64,000 bases of DNA from Mactra quadrangularis (lineage: Eukaryota; Mollusca; Bivalvia; Venerida; Mactridae), in contig CM046304.1 in the NCBI GenBank assembly GCA_025267735.1, positions 310,001-374,000 of the forward strand, given 5' to 3'. The position numbers and the translations under genes were made by a program. Positions 1-11,500 of the stretch are shown one piece after another. A model generated the notes under the pieces. The model saw only the letters and a program-made list of their open reading frames with translations, made no database searches and was not told where the DNA came from. Each line of letters opens with the position of its first letter. Positions within the stretch are counted from its first letter, which is position 1.

Positions 1-631
1 TAATGGAATATCTTAAGTACTTGCAGATATATTTGAATGATAGTTATAATGCTTATTCATCAGTTCTTCATCTATCAGACTATAAAGGGACATAACTCTG
101 GATGAATTACTTTCCGAGTTATTTCCCTTTTATACTTAAATTTTAAATGTTAAAATTTGCTCAAACTGAATTTAAATTGTTTGATAGAAAGTTATTTGGC
201 TTCTTCATCAGTACTACAACTACTCGACTACAAAGGGATGTAACTCTTGATGAACTATTTTTGAAGTTGTGCCCCTTTTCAACTTTTTAATTAGTGTTGA
301 AGTACTTTGAAAATTAAAAAAAATCAATACTCATCGAGATATTTAAATGACAGTTAGTATGCTTATTCATCAGTACTACATCTACACAACTACAAAGGGA
401 CATAACTCTTGATGACTTTTTTGTGTTATGCCCCTTTACTTGAATGTTGAAATTTGATTAAATTGAAATATTTATAGTTTATAAGATATTTAAATGAAAG
501 TATGTATGTTTATTCATTGATACTATGTCTACTTAAGTCTGAAGGGATGAATGTTTAAGGAGTTATGCCCCTTTTATATTTTACAAATATGAATTGGTAA
601 TTATTGTTTGACTGATTTTCTTTCATTCCAG
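1..631 (+). repeat. Intron with four diverged ~150-bp tandem units
   Basis: This is the intron upstream of the exon at 632. It contains four diverged copies of a ~150-bp unit, starting near 28, 180, 335 and 480. Each copy has a line like 'ttcatcagtactacatctac', then 'acaaagggacataactct', then 'tatgccccttt'. The intron ends in a pyrimidine-rich acceptor with AG at 630-631. No coding sequence is seen here. Confidence 0.6.
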
Positions 632-963
632 CCTGTACCATCATAATGGCGCTATTGATATTTTACAAAAAGAAGGCGGGTCTTAGACCATCAGACGCCC
701 CAGAAACATCAGACGGCGATCCTGATTGGTCGTTCTTGTTGTCAACGTTTGGCGCTGTTGTTGCTGTGTTCCATTCTATTGCTTGTGGAATAAGTGTCAA
801 ACGACTACATAAACCACACAGTACCGGAAAACGAAAATCAACTATTTTTGGTATCGAAACAGACGACATGGAAGTTGACGTCAATGCCTTACGTCGTGGC
901 GAACTGTCGTTTGGTAAAAATGTGAACGCCATGCCAAATGGTGATTCACCAGCATTTCAGTAA
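632..963 (+). CDS. Terminal exon of an unidentified multi-pass membrane protein
   Basis: This is the 3'-terminal coding exon of a gene that begins before the window. The acceptor is a clear pyrimidine tract ending in AG at 630-631. The reading frame enters in phase 1 (two bases, then TGT ACC ATC) and runs 110 codons to TAA at 961-963. The peptide starts with a hydrophobic stretch (CTIIMALLIFY) followed by basic residues (KKK). A second hydrophobic segment follows (about WSFLLSTFGAVVAVFHSIAC), then a hydrophilic tail of about 55 residues. This looks like the last loop, last membrane helix and cytosolic tail of a multi-spanning protein. The ATG at 646 is internal and not a start. I do not recognise the family; upstream exons would be needed. 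Confidence 0.6.
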
Positions 964-1735
964 ATTGTGACATCACATACCTCAAATAGAGGCTACTTAC
1001 AAGAAATCAATCTGTTTACATGATACATACGCATGGTCGGATCTAACAGGGGGGGGGGTTCAAGGGAGTGCGGATCCCCCCCATGAATTTCCAAAATGTA
1101 CCTGTCCATTTGTGTATTTCTTGACTGTAAGTCATTTTTAAGTAGCATGAAGCAATTTTACTCGGTGCTTAACTTAGATTTAATGGTTAAGTAGTTTTTA
1201 TTATTAATATGTTGCATTATTCTGCAAACAGTGTATAATGTGGTTGTGGTTCGAAAGTTTGGACTCCCCCCTAGAAAAAGTTCAACCCCCCCCCTCCTAG
1301 AAAAAAATCCTGGATTCGCCTCTGCATACGTGTATCCACTATACATCGTAATAGACTGTCATGTGTATAAGAAGTTGCAACTTCTGGACAATGGCTTGAT
1401 AAAAAGAATAACATCATACATGTACATGTATTTTCATTCTTATTACATTACTGTAGTACTCACTATCAAGGAAACAGTTATCTGTATCTTTGTACACAGC
1501 CCTCCAAAAGTTCCTTCACACATTCACAATTTACATTGTACAAAATGGAGTTTCAAACAATTGAAAAGCAGTTTATTGTTAAATGTGTTTTAGTTTGCTT
1601 TTTTCAAATCATCACTTTTTTGTTTTGGATGTGAAATAACAAAAATTTCTCAAAGTCAAAAATGGTTCATTGAGATACATTGACCATAGTTTCGGAGGCT
1701 GATAGATAACTGTAGCTGCAACTCAATAAAATAAA
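964..1735 (+). other. Probable 3' UTR with AATAAA at 1725-1730
   Basis: This non-coding sequence follows the stop at 963 and carries an AATAAA at 1725-1730. The putative UTR contains a G/C-run repeat at 1036-1325 (separate entry). The short ORFs here overlap that repeat and are not supported as genes. Confidence 0.35.
1036..1325 (+). mobile_element. G/C-run MITE-like element (GGCGGATCC family), copy 1
   Basis: The element begins near 'ggtcggatcta' plus a G run and ends with a C run, 'tagaaaaaaatcctgg' and 'attcgcc'. The ends are inverted versions of GGCGGATCC. The interior ('tgtacctgtccat', 'gtataatgtggttgtggttc') is shared with the copies at 18926-19152 (inverted) and 53955-54250 (direct). 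Confidence 0.65.
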
Positions 1736-1921
1736 ATGCACCAATAAAATTTTGTTTTTATGGCACTAATAATAAATAAAATAAACAAAATAATGATAAT
1801 TTTTCAAACTTGTATCTGGAATTTGTAACAATTTAATTAATTGTAATGTTGAGGGCAGTGTAAATTAGTCGGGTTATGGTATGCGCCACTGACGGTAGAA
1901 TAAAAATGTAACTATATGTGT

Positions 1922-2322
1922 ACAATCTCCGTAAACAGAACAGCGTTGTTGTACAGGATCTCTAAGGTTCCCATGGAGGGTCACGTTGAGATGACCTTTA
2001 TGTCGACCAATCAATGTGTAGCATTCATCTAGACGAAACACTAACATTTTTATTTCGTAATTTCTATTTTTAGATGAAGGTTTGCAAGCTAATTTGACAG
2101 TGGAATTATTTACAGTCTGCGATTGGACAGCTCATTTCAAATTGCGAGACATATTTGATGTCAACAAGTTACTAAACATAACAATTTCGTCATGATTATC
2201 ATAATGAGAAAAGGTCACCTGAACGTGGCCCTCGTAAGAAAATAGCCAGAACTAAATTAGAGAGTAGGCGAGCTGAAATTTTAGATCTTGTTTTAATCAG
2301 ATTGATTCATGTATTGCTTTGG
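1922..2322 (+). repeat. Dispersed ~400-bp repeat, copy 1
   Basis: The sequence runs from 'acaatctccgtaaacagaac' to 'aatcagattgatt'. It is clearly homologous to 3325-3735 and 11035-11340 (direct) and to 61585-61825 (inverted). Shared landmarks are 'gagatgacctttatgtcgac', 'cagtctgcgattgg' and 'gagaaaaggtcacctgaac'. No coding potential or terminal repeats were recognised, so the class is unknown. Confidence 0.65.
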
Positions 2323-2613
2323 TGAAAAAACAAACAAGACGAACAATGATATTATATACATATAAATATTTTTATTTCAAATGGAAACATTCACAGATTT
2401 AATCTGCAACTTTGTTTAATATAACAATGAAATAATTTATGTGAAACAATAAGCACATGTTGATGATTGACATTACTTGAACAATTTATATCCATTTTTT
2501 TCTAAACAGGAAAAAAACCTGGGACCCTTATTATCAAAGGACTTTCTAAGGTCTTGATTCCTTTTAAACATGTATTCCATAACTAAATAATTGTATGATT
2601 GTTAATAATATAG

Positions 2614-2688
2614 CATTCTCGTACCCCGAAGTTATCAAGATTCTCGAGCTAGTATTAAGAATCCTACTAGACTCTGGGTACGAGAATG
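2614..2688. repeat. 75-bp imperfect hairpin
   Basis: The left arm 'cattctcgtaccc' is the reverse complement of the right arm 'gggtacgagaatg'. Weaker pairing occurs inside. Both sides are flanked by 'aataatatag'-like sequence. It is probably a very small foldback element. The rest of 2323-3234 is AT-rich with nothing else recognised. Confidence 0.5.
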
Positions 2689-3324
2689 ATAATATAGCCC
2701 CCTGGAATTGATTGTTGGGCCCCTTAATATCAAAACCAGACATTAATTTGTACATCATTGAAAGGGAATAAGAATTCTATCACATTGAATGAAAATATTT
2801 TATAATAAATAAATTATGTACAATAAATTGTAGAATTAAAAACATAAAAAAACACTTTATACAAGAACAATGTCAAAGCCCCTATATCCAAACAGCTAAT
2901 GCCTCGGTTGACATTACTTGTCTCGGGTGAACATTTCTTTCTATCACCCTCTGTAGGATGTGATATTTATAAAATGTAGAATAATGTAAACCTTTTCAGT
3001 ATCATATCATAATTATGTTTATTATCCTTCTGACTTTAAACTGCAACAGTTTCGATATTGACTTACTACAACATTGATCGTAAGAATTTTTTGTGAAAAG
3101 GTACAATGATTTTTACCATATCCTCGTAAAGTCTTGCTAAAAGGTGTATTATACATTATTTTTGCTACAATTTCTATGTAAACCAATTAAACACATGTAA
3201 GAGTATTTGGTCCAATATTCCTCATACTTATAATTAAATTTTATTCAAGCATCAGTGAAGCATACATCAACTCTGCTGATTTAAATACCACCAGTATTCA
3301 CATCAGTACTTTTAAATCAAGACA

Positions 3325-3735
3325 ATCTCTGTAAACAGAGATCCTGTTCTACTTGCATTGTCGTACTGGATCTCTACTTAGTCAATGCAAGGTCACGTCG
3401 AGATGAACTTTGTGTCGACAAATCTATGCGTAGCTTTCATCTAGATGAAAACACTATTAATAACATTTTGATTTCATAATTTCTATTTTTAGACCTAGGT
3501 TTGCTTGCAAATTTAACAGCGGTATTATTCACAGTCTGCGATTGGGTGGCTAATTTCAAATTGCATGACGTAGAATATGTAAACAAGTTACGTATCATAA
3601 CAATTTCGTCATGAATATTATGATGAGAAAAGGTCACCTGAACGTGACCTTCGTTTGGAAAAGGCCTGGTTTAAATTAGCGAGTATGCGAGCGGTAAAAT
3701 TTTAGATCGGGTTTTAATCAGATTGAAATCAAGAT
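3325..3735 (+). repeat. Dispersed ~400-bp repeat, copy 2
   Basis: This is the same family as 1922-2322, in the same orientation and about 1.4 kb downstream. It carries the same landmarks ('tcatctagatgaaa', 'cacagtctgcgattgg', 'agaaaaggtcacctgaacgt'). The 90 bp just before it (3235-3325) resembles one terminus of the MITE at 22926-23060 ('ctgctgatttaaata'). Confidence 0.6.
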
Positions 3736-3984
3736 TGATATTATAGTCTATTTTCCGATTCATTTGTGTAGTCAATGGTATGCATTGGTACTAGAGTGGC
3801 TCGTTTTCAGTGGTAATTAAGCTGAAAATGTTCTCTCTTATTTTTCTAAAAATAGATCGGGATCCAAAGATTTTGGATGTGACGAATATTGGTACTCGAT
3901 TTTCTGATCGGGATCGTGAATATCTGAGTACTCGGATACTCGCAGCAGCCCTACATATATATTTATCAGCGGAGTTCATGTATG

Positions 3985-4705
3985 TACCACACATAGTAGA
4001 ATAAATTTAACAATAGAATGAAATATATGAATACAAAAAATGTTATTGATTAATTCTATTAATAAAATTTGTACACCAATACATATATATTATATATATT
4101 AATTTATCAATCAACAAATAATAATGAATTTAATCTAACTAATTATGAAAAAATGTACAAAGAACCAGTCTTTGAGATCATTCAAATAATAAGGTACTGT
4201 ATATATATTTACAAGCTCAAATAATTAATGTATCAACATCTCAGCTCAAATAATTCAATACAGTTCATATCAATAGAGTTCTTATAAAACAATAGAGCTC
4301 ATATTATTCAATAGAGGTCATAATTTATAATTCAATTGAGCTCATATAATTCAATGGAGGTCCAAAACTCAATGGTGCTCATATTATGCAATGGAGCACA
4401 TAAAATTTACACATTTATACAAGTACATTATTATGAATCTATTATATAATTATACATCATAAAATTACAAGGCATGATAATTTGAGCTTATCTTAAGGGC
4501 TAAATAGAAAACTATTGTAACTTTCTTTATTTTCAAATAGAGTTTCAATAGTGTTTTGTTCAGCCCTCAATTTAATCAAATGAAACATACTTGTAATAAC
4601 CCACAAAAATTTAATCATAAGTAAATGTAATCAAAAGATATTCTACTGGCTTATACGATTATAGGATGTTAAGAGAGAGAGATATTAATTTCAAAGATAA
4701 CAGAA

Positions 4706-4710
<5 letters not shown>
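3985..4710. other. AT-rich non-coding stretch with a degenerate ~23-bp array
   Basis: No gene is seen. Between about 4205 and 4400 there are roughly eight degenerate units of the type 'gctcatattattcaatagag'. The rest is AT-rich. Confidence 0.45.

Positions 4711-4754
<44 letters not shown>
4711..4754. repeat. (GA)n microsatellite
   Basis: An uninterrupted GA dinucleotide run of about 44 bp, preceded by shorter GA-rich bits from 4672. The Arg/Glu ORF reading through it is an artefact. Confidence 0.9.
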
Positions 4755-4756
<2 letters not shown>

Positions 4757-5351
4757 AACTCATCGCACCGCTTATGTCACCCTTTGCTGCTTAACCACTG
4801 CCAACACGTAAATGAGGTGACGCTAGTAATACCATGTGACAAAAATGGCGACCGTCATGAAAACACTGCGGTATTTTTATTATTTTTACAAATTATTTAT
4901 TAAACTATTATCTTCTATTTTTATGTGCTTTGAACATCATAATTTACTACAAGAAGAGTCAATTTATAGAAAATATTGAAATGTAAAAGAAAAAATGAAA
5001 AGAACAAGTAAATCTGTGGGCTAATGCTCACTAGTGATACCCCCGCAAAAATCTAAAAATATGCGACTAACAGGAAGTAGATGAGCAAGGAGCATGAAAT
5101 CGCTTTACACCACATGGGACTATGGGATGAAGCAATATGCAAAGTATTAGGCTGCTGCATGTTATAGTTGCTGAGAAAACTGTGACGGAAATTTTGTAAC
5201 AGACGGATGGGGGTAAAACAGTATACCCCCCTCTTCTTCGAAGCGGGGGTATAAAAATTTGGCTCTTGGAGGGTTGAATTTACAATTGTACTTGTTGTGG
5301 CAAATAACAGCTGCGAGGAGTTTGAGTAATAGATGGTAAAATAGCCTACCA

Positions 5352-5568
5352 AGGCCACAACAAGTTGATCAAATGTTCAATGGATTCGCTTGCACCTTAA
5401 TTTTGACATTTTTTACAAAATTTTTATTTCCTCGCTCACTCATAAAAATTTGGTCAAACCGCTATAATAAGCAACTGAATTAATGTTATTTTTATTTCCC
5501 TCTCCCTCCCTCTCTCCCATTTCCCCCCAGAAAAATCCATAAAACACCACATCAACTTGTTGTGGCCT
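5352..5568 (-). mobile_element. ~217-bp MITE with AGGCCACA termini, copy 1
   Basis: The ends are inverted repeats of about 35 bp: 'aggccacaacaagttgatc' at the left, and 'catcaacttgttgtggcct' at the right. Copies lie at 26372-26590 and 59270-59490 in the opposite orientation, sharing the internal 'cctcgctc' and 'ccgtcaaaattaaggtg' blocks. This copy ends 15 bp after the syntaxin stop codon, so it probably lies within the syntaxin 3' UTR. On the minus strand it supplies two further AATAAA motifs. Confidence 0.75.
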
Positions 5569-5582
5569 AATATATAAATGTT

Positions 5583-8500
5583 TTATTTCACAGATAGTAC
5601 AACAATAAGAGTGACTACACCAACAATCACTAGAAGTATGACTACAAGACAGCATAACTTCTTTCTTGATTTTTTCTGAAATAAAAAAATATGATATCAA
5701 AACAATGAAATTTTATGGTAGTATTTAGTATTGCAATATACATGTATTTTAATATGCAAAACCCATTATTGCAATATATTGCAATATGTTTCTTTTTTTT
5801 TAGTAGATATGTGAAACATGAATTAATTCAAGTGCGTTTCATGCGTTACATGCATATGTTTATTTTCAAATGATCTTTTATCCAACTATTTGAATGACAC
5901 ATGTAAAATGGATTATACGTTAGAAAATGCATATTTTGAAAAAGACTCAACATTTTAAAGCACAATAAGATTTTCAACACATTGTAACATCTATTGAAAT
6001 ATTTAAGTATCAGATCATGATAAAAACAATCAGTACAAAAATAACTACAAAAACAGGTTCAGGAAAAAATGAACTGAATAAAAACCGACAGAATTGGTAT
6101 TGCAATATATATATCTGTTAACCATTACACCCCTTATTTAGAATATACAACATTGACAAGCATATGATTTTGCTGTTCTTTGATAATCCAACAACAGAAT
6201 TTTTTTTATTGGGTTTAACGCTGTGTCAACACGATTTAGGTCATTTTACTGCATCCAGCACACATAACCTAGCTTTCTCGGACCCAGGACCAATACTCAC
6301 CTACCCTTCCACAAGGCCGGAAACTTCTACATATATCTTATTTAGAGGAAAATTGACATTATTGTCAAATTTTCATGGAAGTGTATAACCTCCCCAGTGG
6401 GATTCAAACCCGTACCCCCTTCGGGACATGAGCTTCCAAATCCCAGCGTGCTACCAACTGCGCCACCGTCCGGGTTATGAACTAAATAATGACTCACCTG
6501 ATATGTAGCAGCTTTACTTAATTGCTCTCGACCTTCTTCCACATGTGTATAAGCCTGTTCAACATTTTGTTCTATTGTATCTATCTGCTCACCTTGATCA
6601 TAAATCATTGCACCTAAGTCCCGGAATATCTCATTTACATCCAATATATCCCCCTAGTATAGAAACATAACATATATAATTGAACCTAAGTCCCGGAATA
6701 TCTCATTTACATCCAATATGTCCCCCTAGTATAGAAACATAACATATATCATTGAACCTAAGTCCCGGAATATCTCATTTACATCTAATATATCACCCTA
6801 GCATAGAAACATAACATATATCATTGCACCTAAGTCCCGGAATATCTCATTTACATCCAATATGTCCCCCTAGTATAGAAACATAACATATATCATTGAA
6901 CCTAAGTCCTGGAATATCTCATTTACATCCAATATATCCCCCTAGTAGTATAGAAACATAACATATATCATTGCACCTAAGTCCCGGAATATCTCATTTA
7001 CATCCAATATGTCCCCCTAGTAATGAAACATAACATAAATCATTGCATCTAAGTCCCGGAATATCTCATTTACATCCAATATATCTCCCTAGTAGTATAG
7101 AAACATAACATATATCATTGCACCTAAGTCCCGGAATATCTCATTTACATCCAATATATCTCCCTAGTAGTATAGAAACATAACATATATCATTGCACCT
7201 AAGTCCCGGAATATCTCATTTACATCCAATATATCTCCCTAGTAGTATAGAAACATAACATAAATCATTGCACCTAAGTCCCGGAATATCTCATTTACAT
7301 CCAATATATCCCCCTAGTAGTATAGAAACATAACATAAATCATTGCACCTAAGTCCCGGAATATCTCATTTACATCCAATATATCCCCCTAGTAGTATAG
7401 AAACATAACGTAAATCATTGAACATAAGTCCCGGAATATCTCATTTACATCCAATATGTCCCCCTAGTAATGAAACATAACATAAATCATTGCATCTAAG
7501 TCCCGGAATATCTCATTTACATCCAATATATCTCCCTAGTAGTATAGAAACATAACATATATCATTGCACCTAAGTCCCGGAATATCTCATTTACATCCA
7601 ATATATCCCCCTAGTAGTATAGAAACATAACGTAAATCATTGCACCTAAGTCCCGGAATATCTCATTTACATCCAATATGTCACCCTAGTATAGAAACAT
7701 AACATATATCATTGCACCTAAGTCCCGGAATATCTCATTTACATCCAATATGTCACCCTAGTATAGAAACATAACATATATCATTGCACCTAAGTCCCGG
7801 AATATCTCATGGTATGTTATCATTGTATGAAGTTTCAGGAAGATTTGACAATAAATGGTAGAAATATAAGGTAAAGAAAAAACTTTAACACAATTGTTAA
7901 CAACACTGGATGGCCTCTCGGGTTTCGCCAATCTATAAGCCAAATTATTTCGTAAAAAAATCCAGCTAAAAGATGATGTTATAGTCAAATTTAATGAAAG
8001 GGTGTAACCATGCTACCAAATGGGCTACAAACCCCAGTTTAAGGCTGTCATTGATAGAAAATTTTGTATCGGTTTATCGAAAGGCAAGTATCGGTGATAT
8101 ATTGATATAAAGAGTCCAACAAGGAGTGAAATAAAAGCCACTAGAACTCCAGGATATTTACTATATAATGCTCTCATGATGTTATGCATGAAGTTAAATG
8201 TTGTTTCAGACATCAAAACAAACTGAAACTAACTGTATTTTCTTGTTTATGAATTGATATTCGATCACCTGTCAAGAATCTGTGATACATCGATATGGCG
8301 ATTTTCGAAGACGGCCCTATCCCAGTTGGTTCAAGCCCTAACCTGATACAGTTAACAGTCCTATATAAGATTTAACTAACCTCTAGTTCTCTTATCTGTT
8401 CTTCTCTTTCTCTTATTAAAGCTAAATCGTCATCAATCACTTGTTCCTGTGCCATTAATTGTTGTCTTCGAGTGTCGTCTGCTACAAGCATTGCTTCATC

Positions 8501-11500
8501 ATCCTCATCATCCTGATTGATTAAATATCATTTCACTTAAGTATTATAGTAATTTAAAACAACACTTGTGTTTGATCTGTGTTACTGTATGGTAGTGAAA
8601 CCTGGGCCACAATAGATACTGACCAACAGAGACTACGCAGAACTGATAGGGCAATGATAAGTTGGATATGTGGGACCAAGCCCCATGATGAGACTCCCAC
8701 AGAATTCCTCTGCACCAAATTAGGCTTAGGACACCGGCAGCAGATGACAAACTATCCGATTTGATTGATTGATTGATTGATTAAATTGTACCCATTTCTC
8801 AGGGGTACAAACATTCACCCTGCTGATTTAGAGACTGTGTGAAACTGTGTGAGCATAATAATAATAATAATAATAATATTTATTTGGCATAGTGTACAGA
8901 TAGCATAATAACAAAAAAACATATATCACAGCATGTAGTAACTAACTATGACAAGCACACCAGCACCAGGGATAGCACAAAAAAGGGCTAGCCCTTATTT
9001 CCATAGTGGTCCCTAAATGAAACTTAGATACTATTTAAGGTACAAATTTACTACATACCATCCATGCACTAGTTTTCTTTGGTTTTTCTACATTTTTACT
9101 GGCTGTTTTCACTTTATCTGCTGCTTTCTGAAAAATAGAAATATTTTATAAATAAGTGACCATGAAATACATGATTTACTAAATAAATAGTAGAACAATT
9201 TATCATGATACTTGATAAGACTGAAATGGTAAAAAGAAAAACTATACAGTATAACCTCTCAGAGCAGTCCTCTACAGAACAAATTCTCTGCACAACAACA
9301 GCTTTTAATATTTCCCTTTGGTGTAATATTAATTGATTCAATTCATCTATAGTCGGCCATACATTAAAAACAAATTGTCGGCAAACACGGAAGTCACACG
9401 GCCGCCATTTTGATTCGTAACAGCATTCTCGGTAGCGGAGATTTTTTATGCAAGCTCTCGCTTTGTAGCGAAATGAAGCGATTTCTTGTAGCAAGTTGTT
9501 TCCTATGATTTTGCTATCTAGGGATATGCTTATGCAACTGGACCATGGTATTAAACAATAAATAAGTAAGTTACCTTTTGTAGATTTTGGAATCTTTGTA
9601 CACTTTCCTGATAATCATTCTTCACTTTGTCAATTTGTAATCTTTGAGTCTGAAATAACACAATGAACATAAATTGACAATGAACAAAAAGAAAAGTAAT
9701 CAACAAAAAGAAAAATAATCAACAAAAAGGAAAGAAAATAACACCAAGATAAAAGTTAACAAAAAGAACTTGTCATAAAACATGTTTTATACTTAGGACT
9801 TGAGCTGGTATTTATTCTGTTTAAAATATCTACTCGGCAAAACAATAAGAATGGCTGCCAAAATCATTTTCATACAAGAGCAAATCATCAAAGCCTAGGC
9901 AATGCAGGCAAATGTTGCAAGAACAAGACATTTAAACATGTCCAATTGCCACTTACAACCTTTATTTGGGTCCCGACAGCCAGTAAACATTTGGTTTAAG
10001 CAAGTAAAACATATAGCCAGTTTTCTAGCAGGGCAACCTAGTTATAAAATTAATGTCGAGCCCAAGACATAATGATAAAAATAATGTGTTTGACAAAGTA
10101 GTCATTTCAAAACATAACTCTGATTGCTCATTACTTGAGATTTTTACGTTGTCTCTTTAGGGACACAAACAGGGTACCAAATCAAAATGTACTATTCTCA
10201 TGATTTATATGTATATGACATTTACTGATCGAGGGGTTGTGCGATCGATTCCAGAGCGGGGCATACTTTCGTGGAGAATTATTTCTTCGGCCATTCTCCC
10301 TCCTACCAATGATTTTCAATTATGTAGGGCAGATGTCAGTCACTGACGAAAGTATGTGCTGAGTAGTTGGTTAACCGCTAAATCTAGAGATTAAGCCTAT
10401 CCAGGAGCAGTGAGTAGGTTGACAGACCGCCGTTATATGACCTACACAATGTGTTGCTACAGAGATTTAAAAAAACCCAACAAAAACAAACAAACAATGT
10501 ATAGCAAACTTGGCATTAGAAATTAATTCAATAATTTCTAGAGTTTTATGCTAACAGTTACAATATTGTCGCAAGGAAGTCTTAATATTCACTTACTTTA
10601 TTTAATTTCTTGCTATTTAATTGTTTCATTAACTTCATTGTAGTTTGTACTGTTTTAGCTGTATCTTGAGATACTTGATGTCTGAAATAACAAATCATAT
10701 TACAATCATTCGAGAAAATCATCATTCAGAACATCCTTGGTGATCATCTACGAAGATATACCTTGGAAATCAGACATAGTAGGAATACAACCAGGTTATA
10801 AGGTCCAGCAACTGTAATTTTCACATCAACATTTAATAATAACATTGTTACACGCTTTATCGCATCATTTCATCAAAACAATGTCTCACACATTGTAATT
10901 CTGTGTAGTTCAGACTATATTACCACAAAAACCAAATTCCTAGATCTACTTTTTCACCTTATGATATCTGAGGTTTATCTGCGTGTAAGATAGTCGAGGT
11001 AGTTCCGAATGGAAAATCATCAATCTCCTTGAGCAGATATCCTATAGACCGCTGTTATATAGGATCTCCTAGGGTCGTTCTGAGGGTCATGTCGAGATGA
11101 CCTTTGTGTCAACCAATCAAAAGTGGCGTAGCTATCATCTAGAGGAAACATTGTTAATAGCATCTTGATTTCATTTCTTTATTAGACCAAGGTTTGCTAG
11201 CTAATTTGATGGTGTTGCTATTCACAGGCTGTGATTGGATGGCTGTTTTTAAATTGTGTGACGTAGATGATGTAAACAAGTTAAACTAAACATTATGATT
11301 GCGTCATGAATATGGTAATGAGAAAATGTCACCTGAATGATTGTTATTGATTCCACAAAGACAGACTTTGAACACTATCATTTAATATTTCTAATCATTT
11401 TAACCATGTTTTTTACACATCATCTTTAAATCAATGTCAGCACTGACTTATGGAAAGTAACCTGTAGAATATAGACTTACATTTTGTCACCAGCTTGACC

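Noticed and set aside
663..932. 89-aa minus-strand ORF at the start of the window
   Set aside because: It is antisense to the well-supported exon 632-963 and has no splice or start context.
3789..4000. hAT-like MITE or gene around 'gatcgggatccaaag'
   Set aside because: Terminal pairing was too short to support an element, and the ORFs on both strands are short and uncharacteristic.
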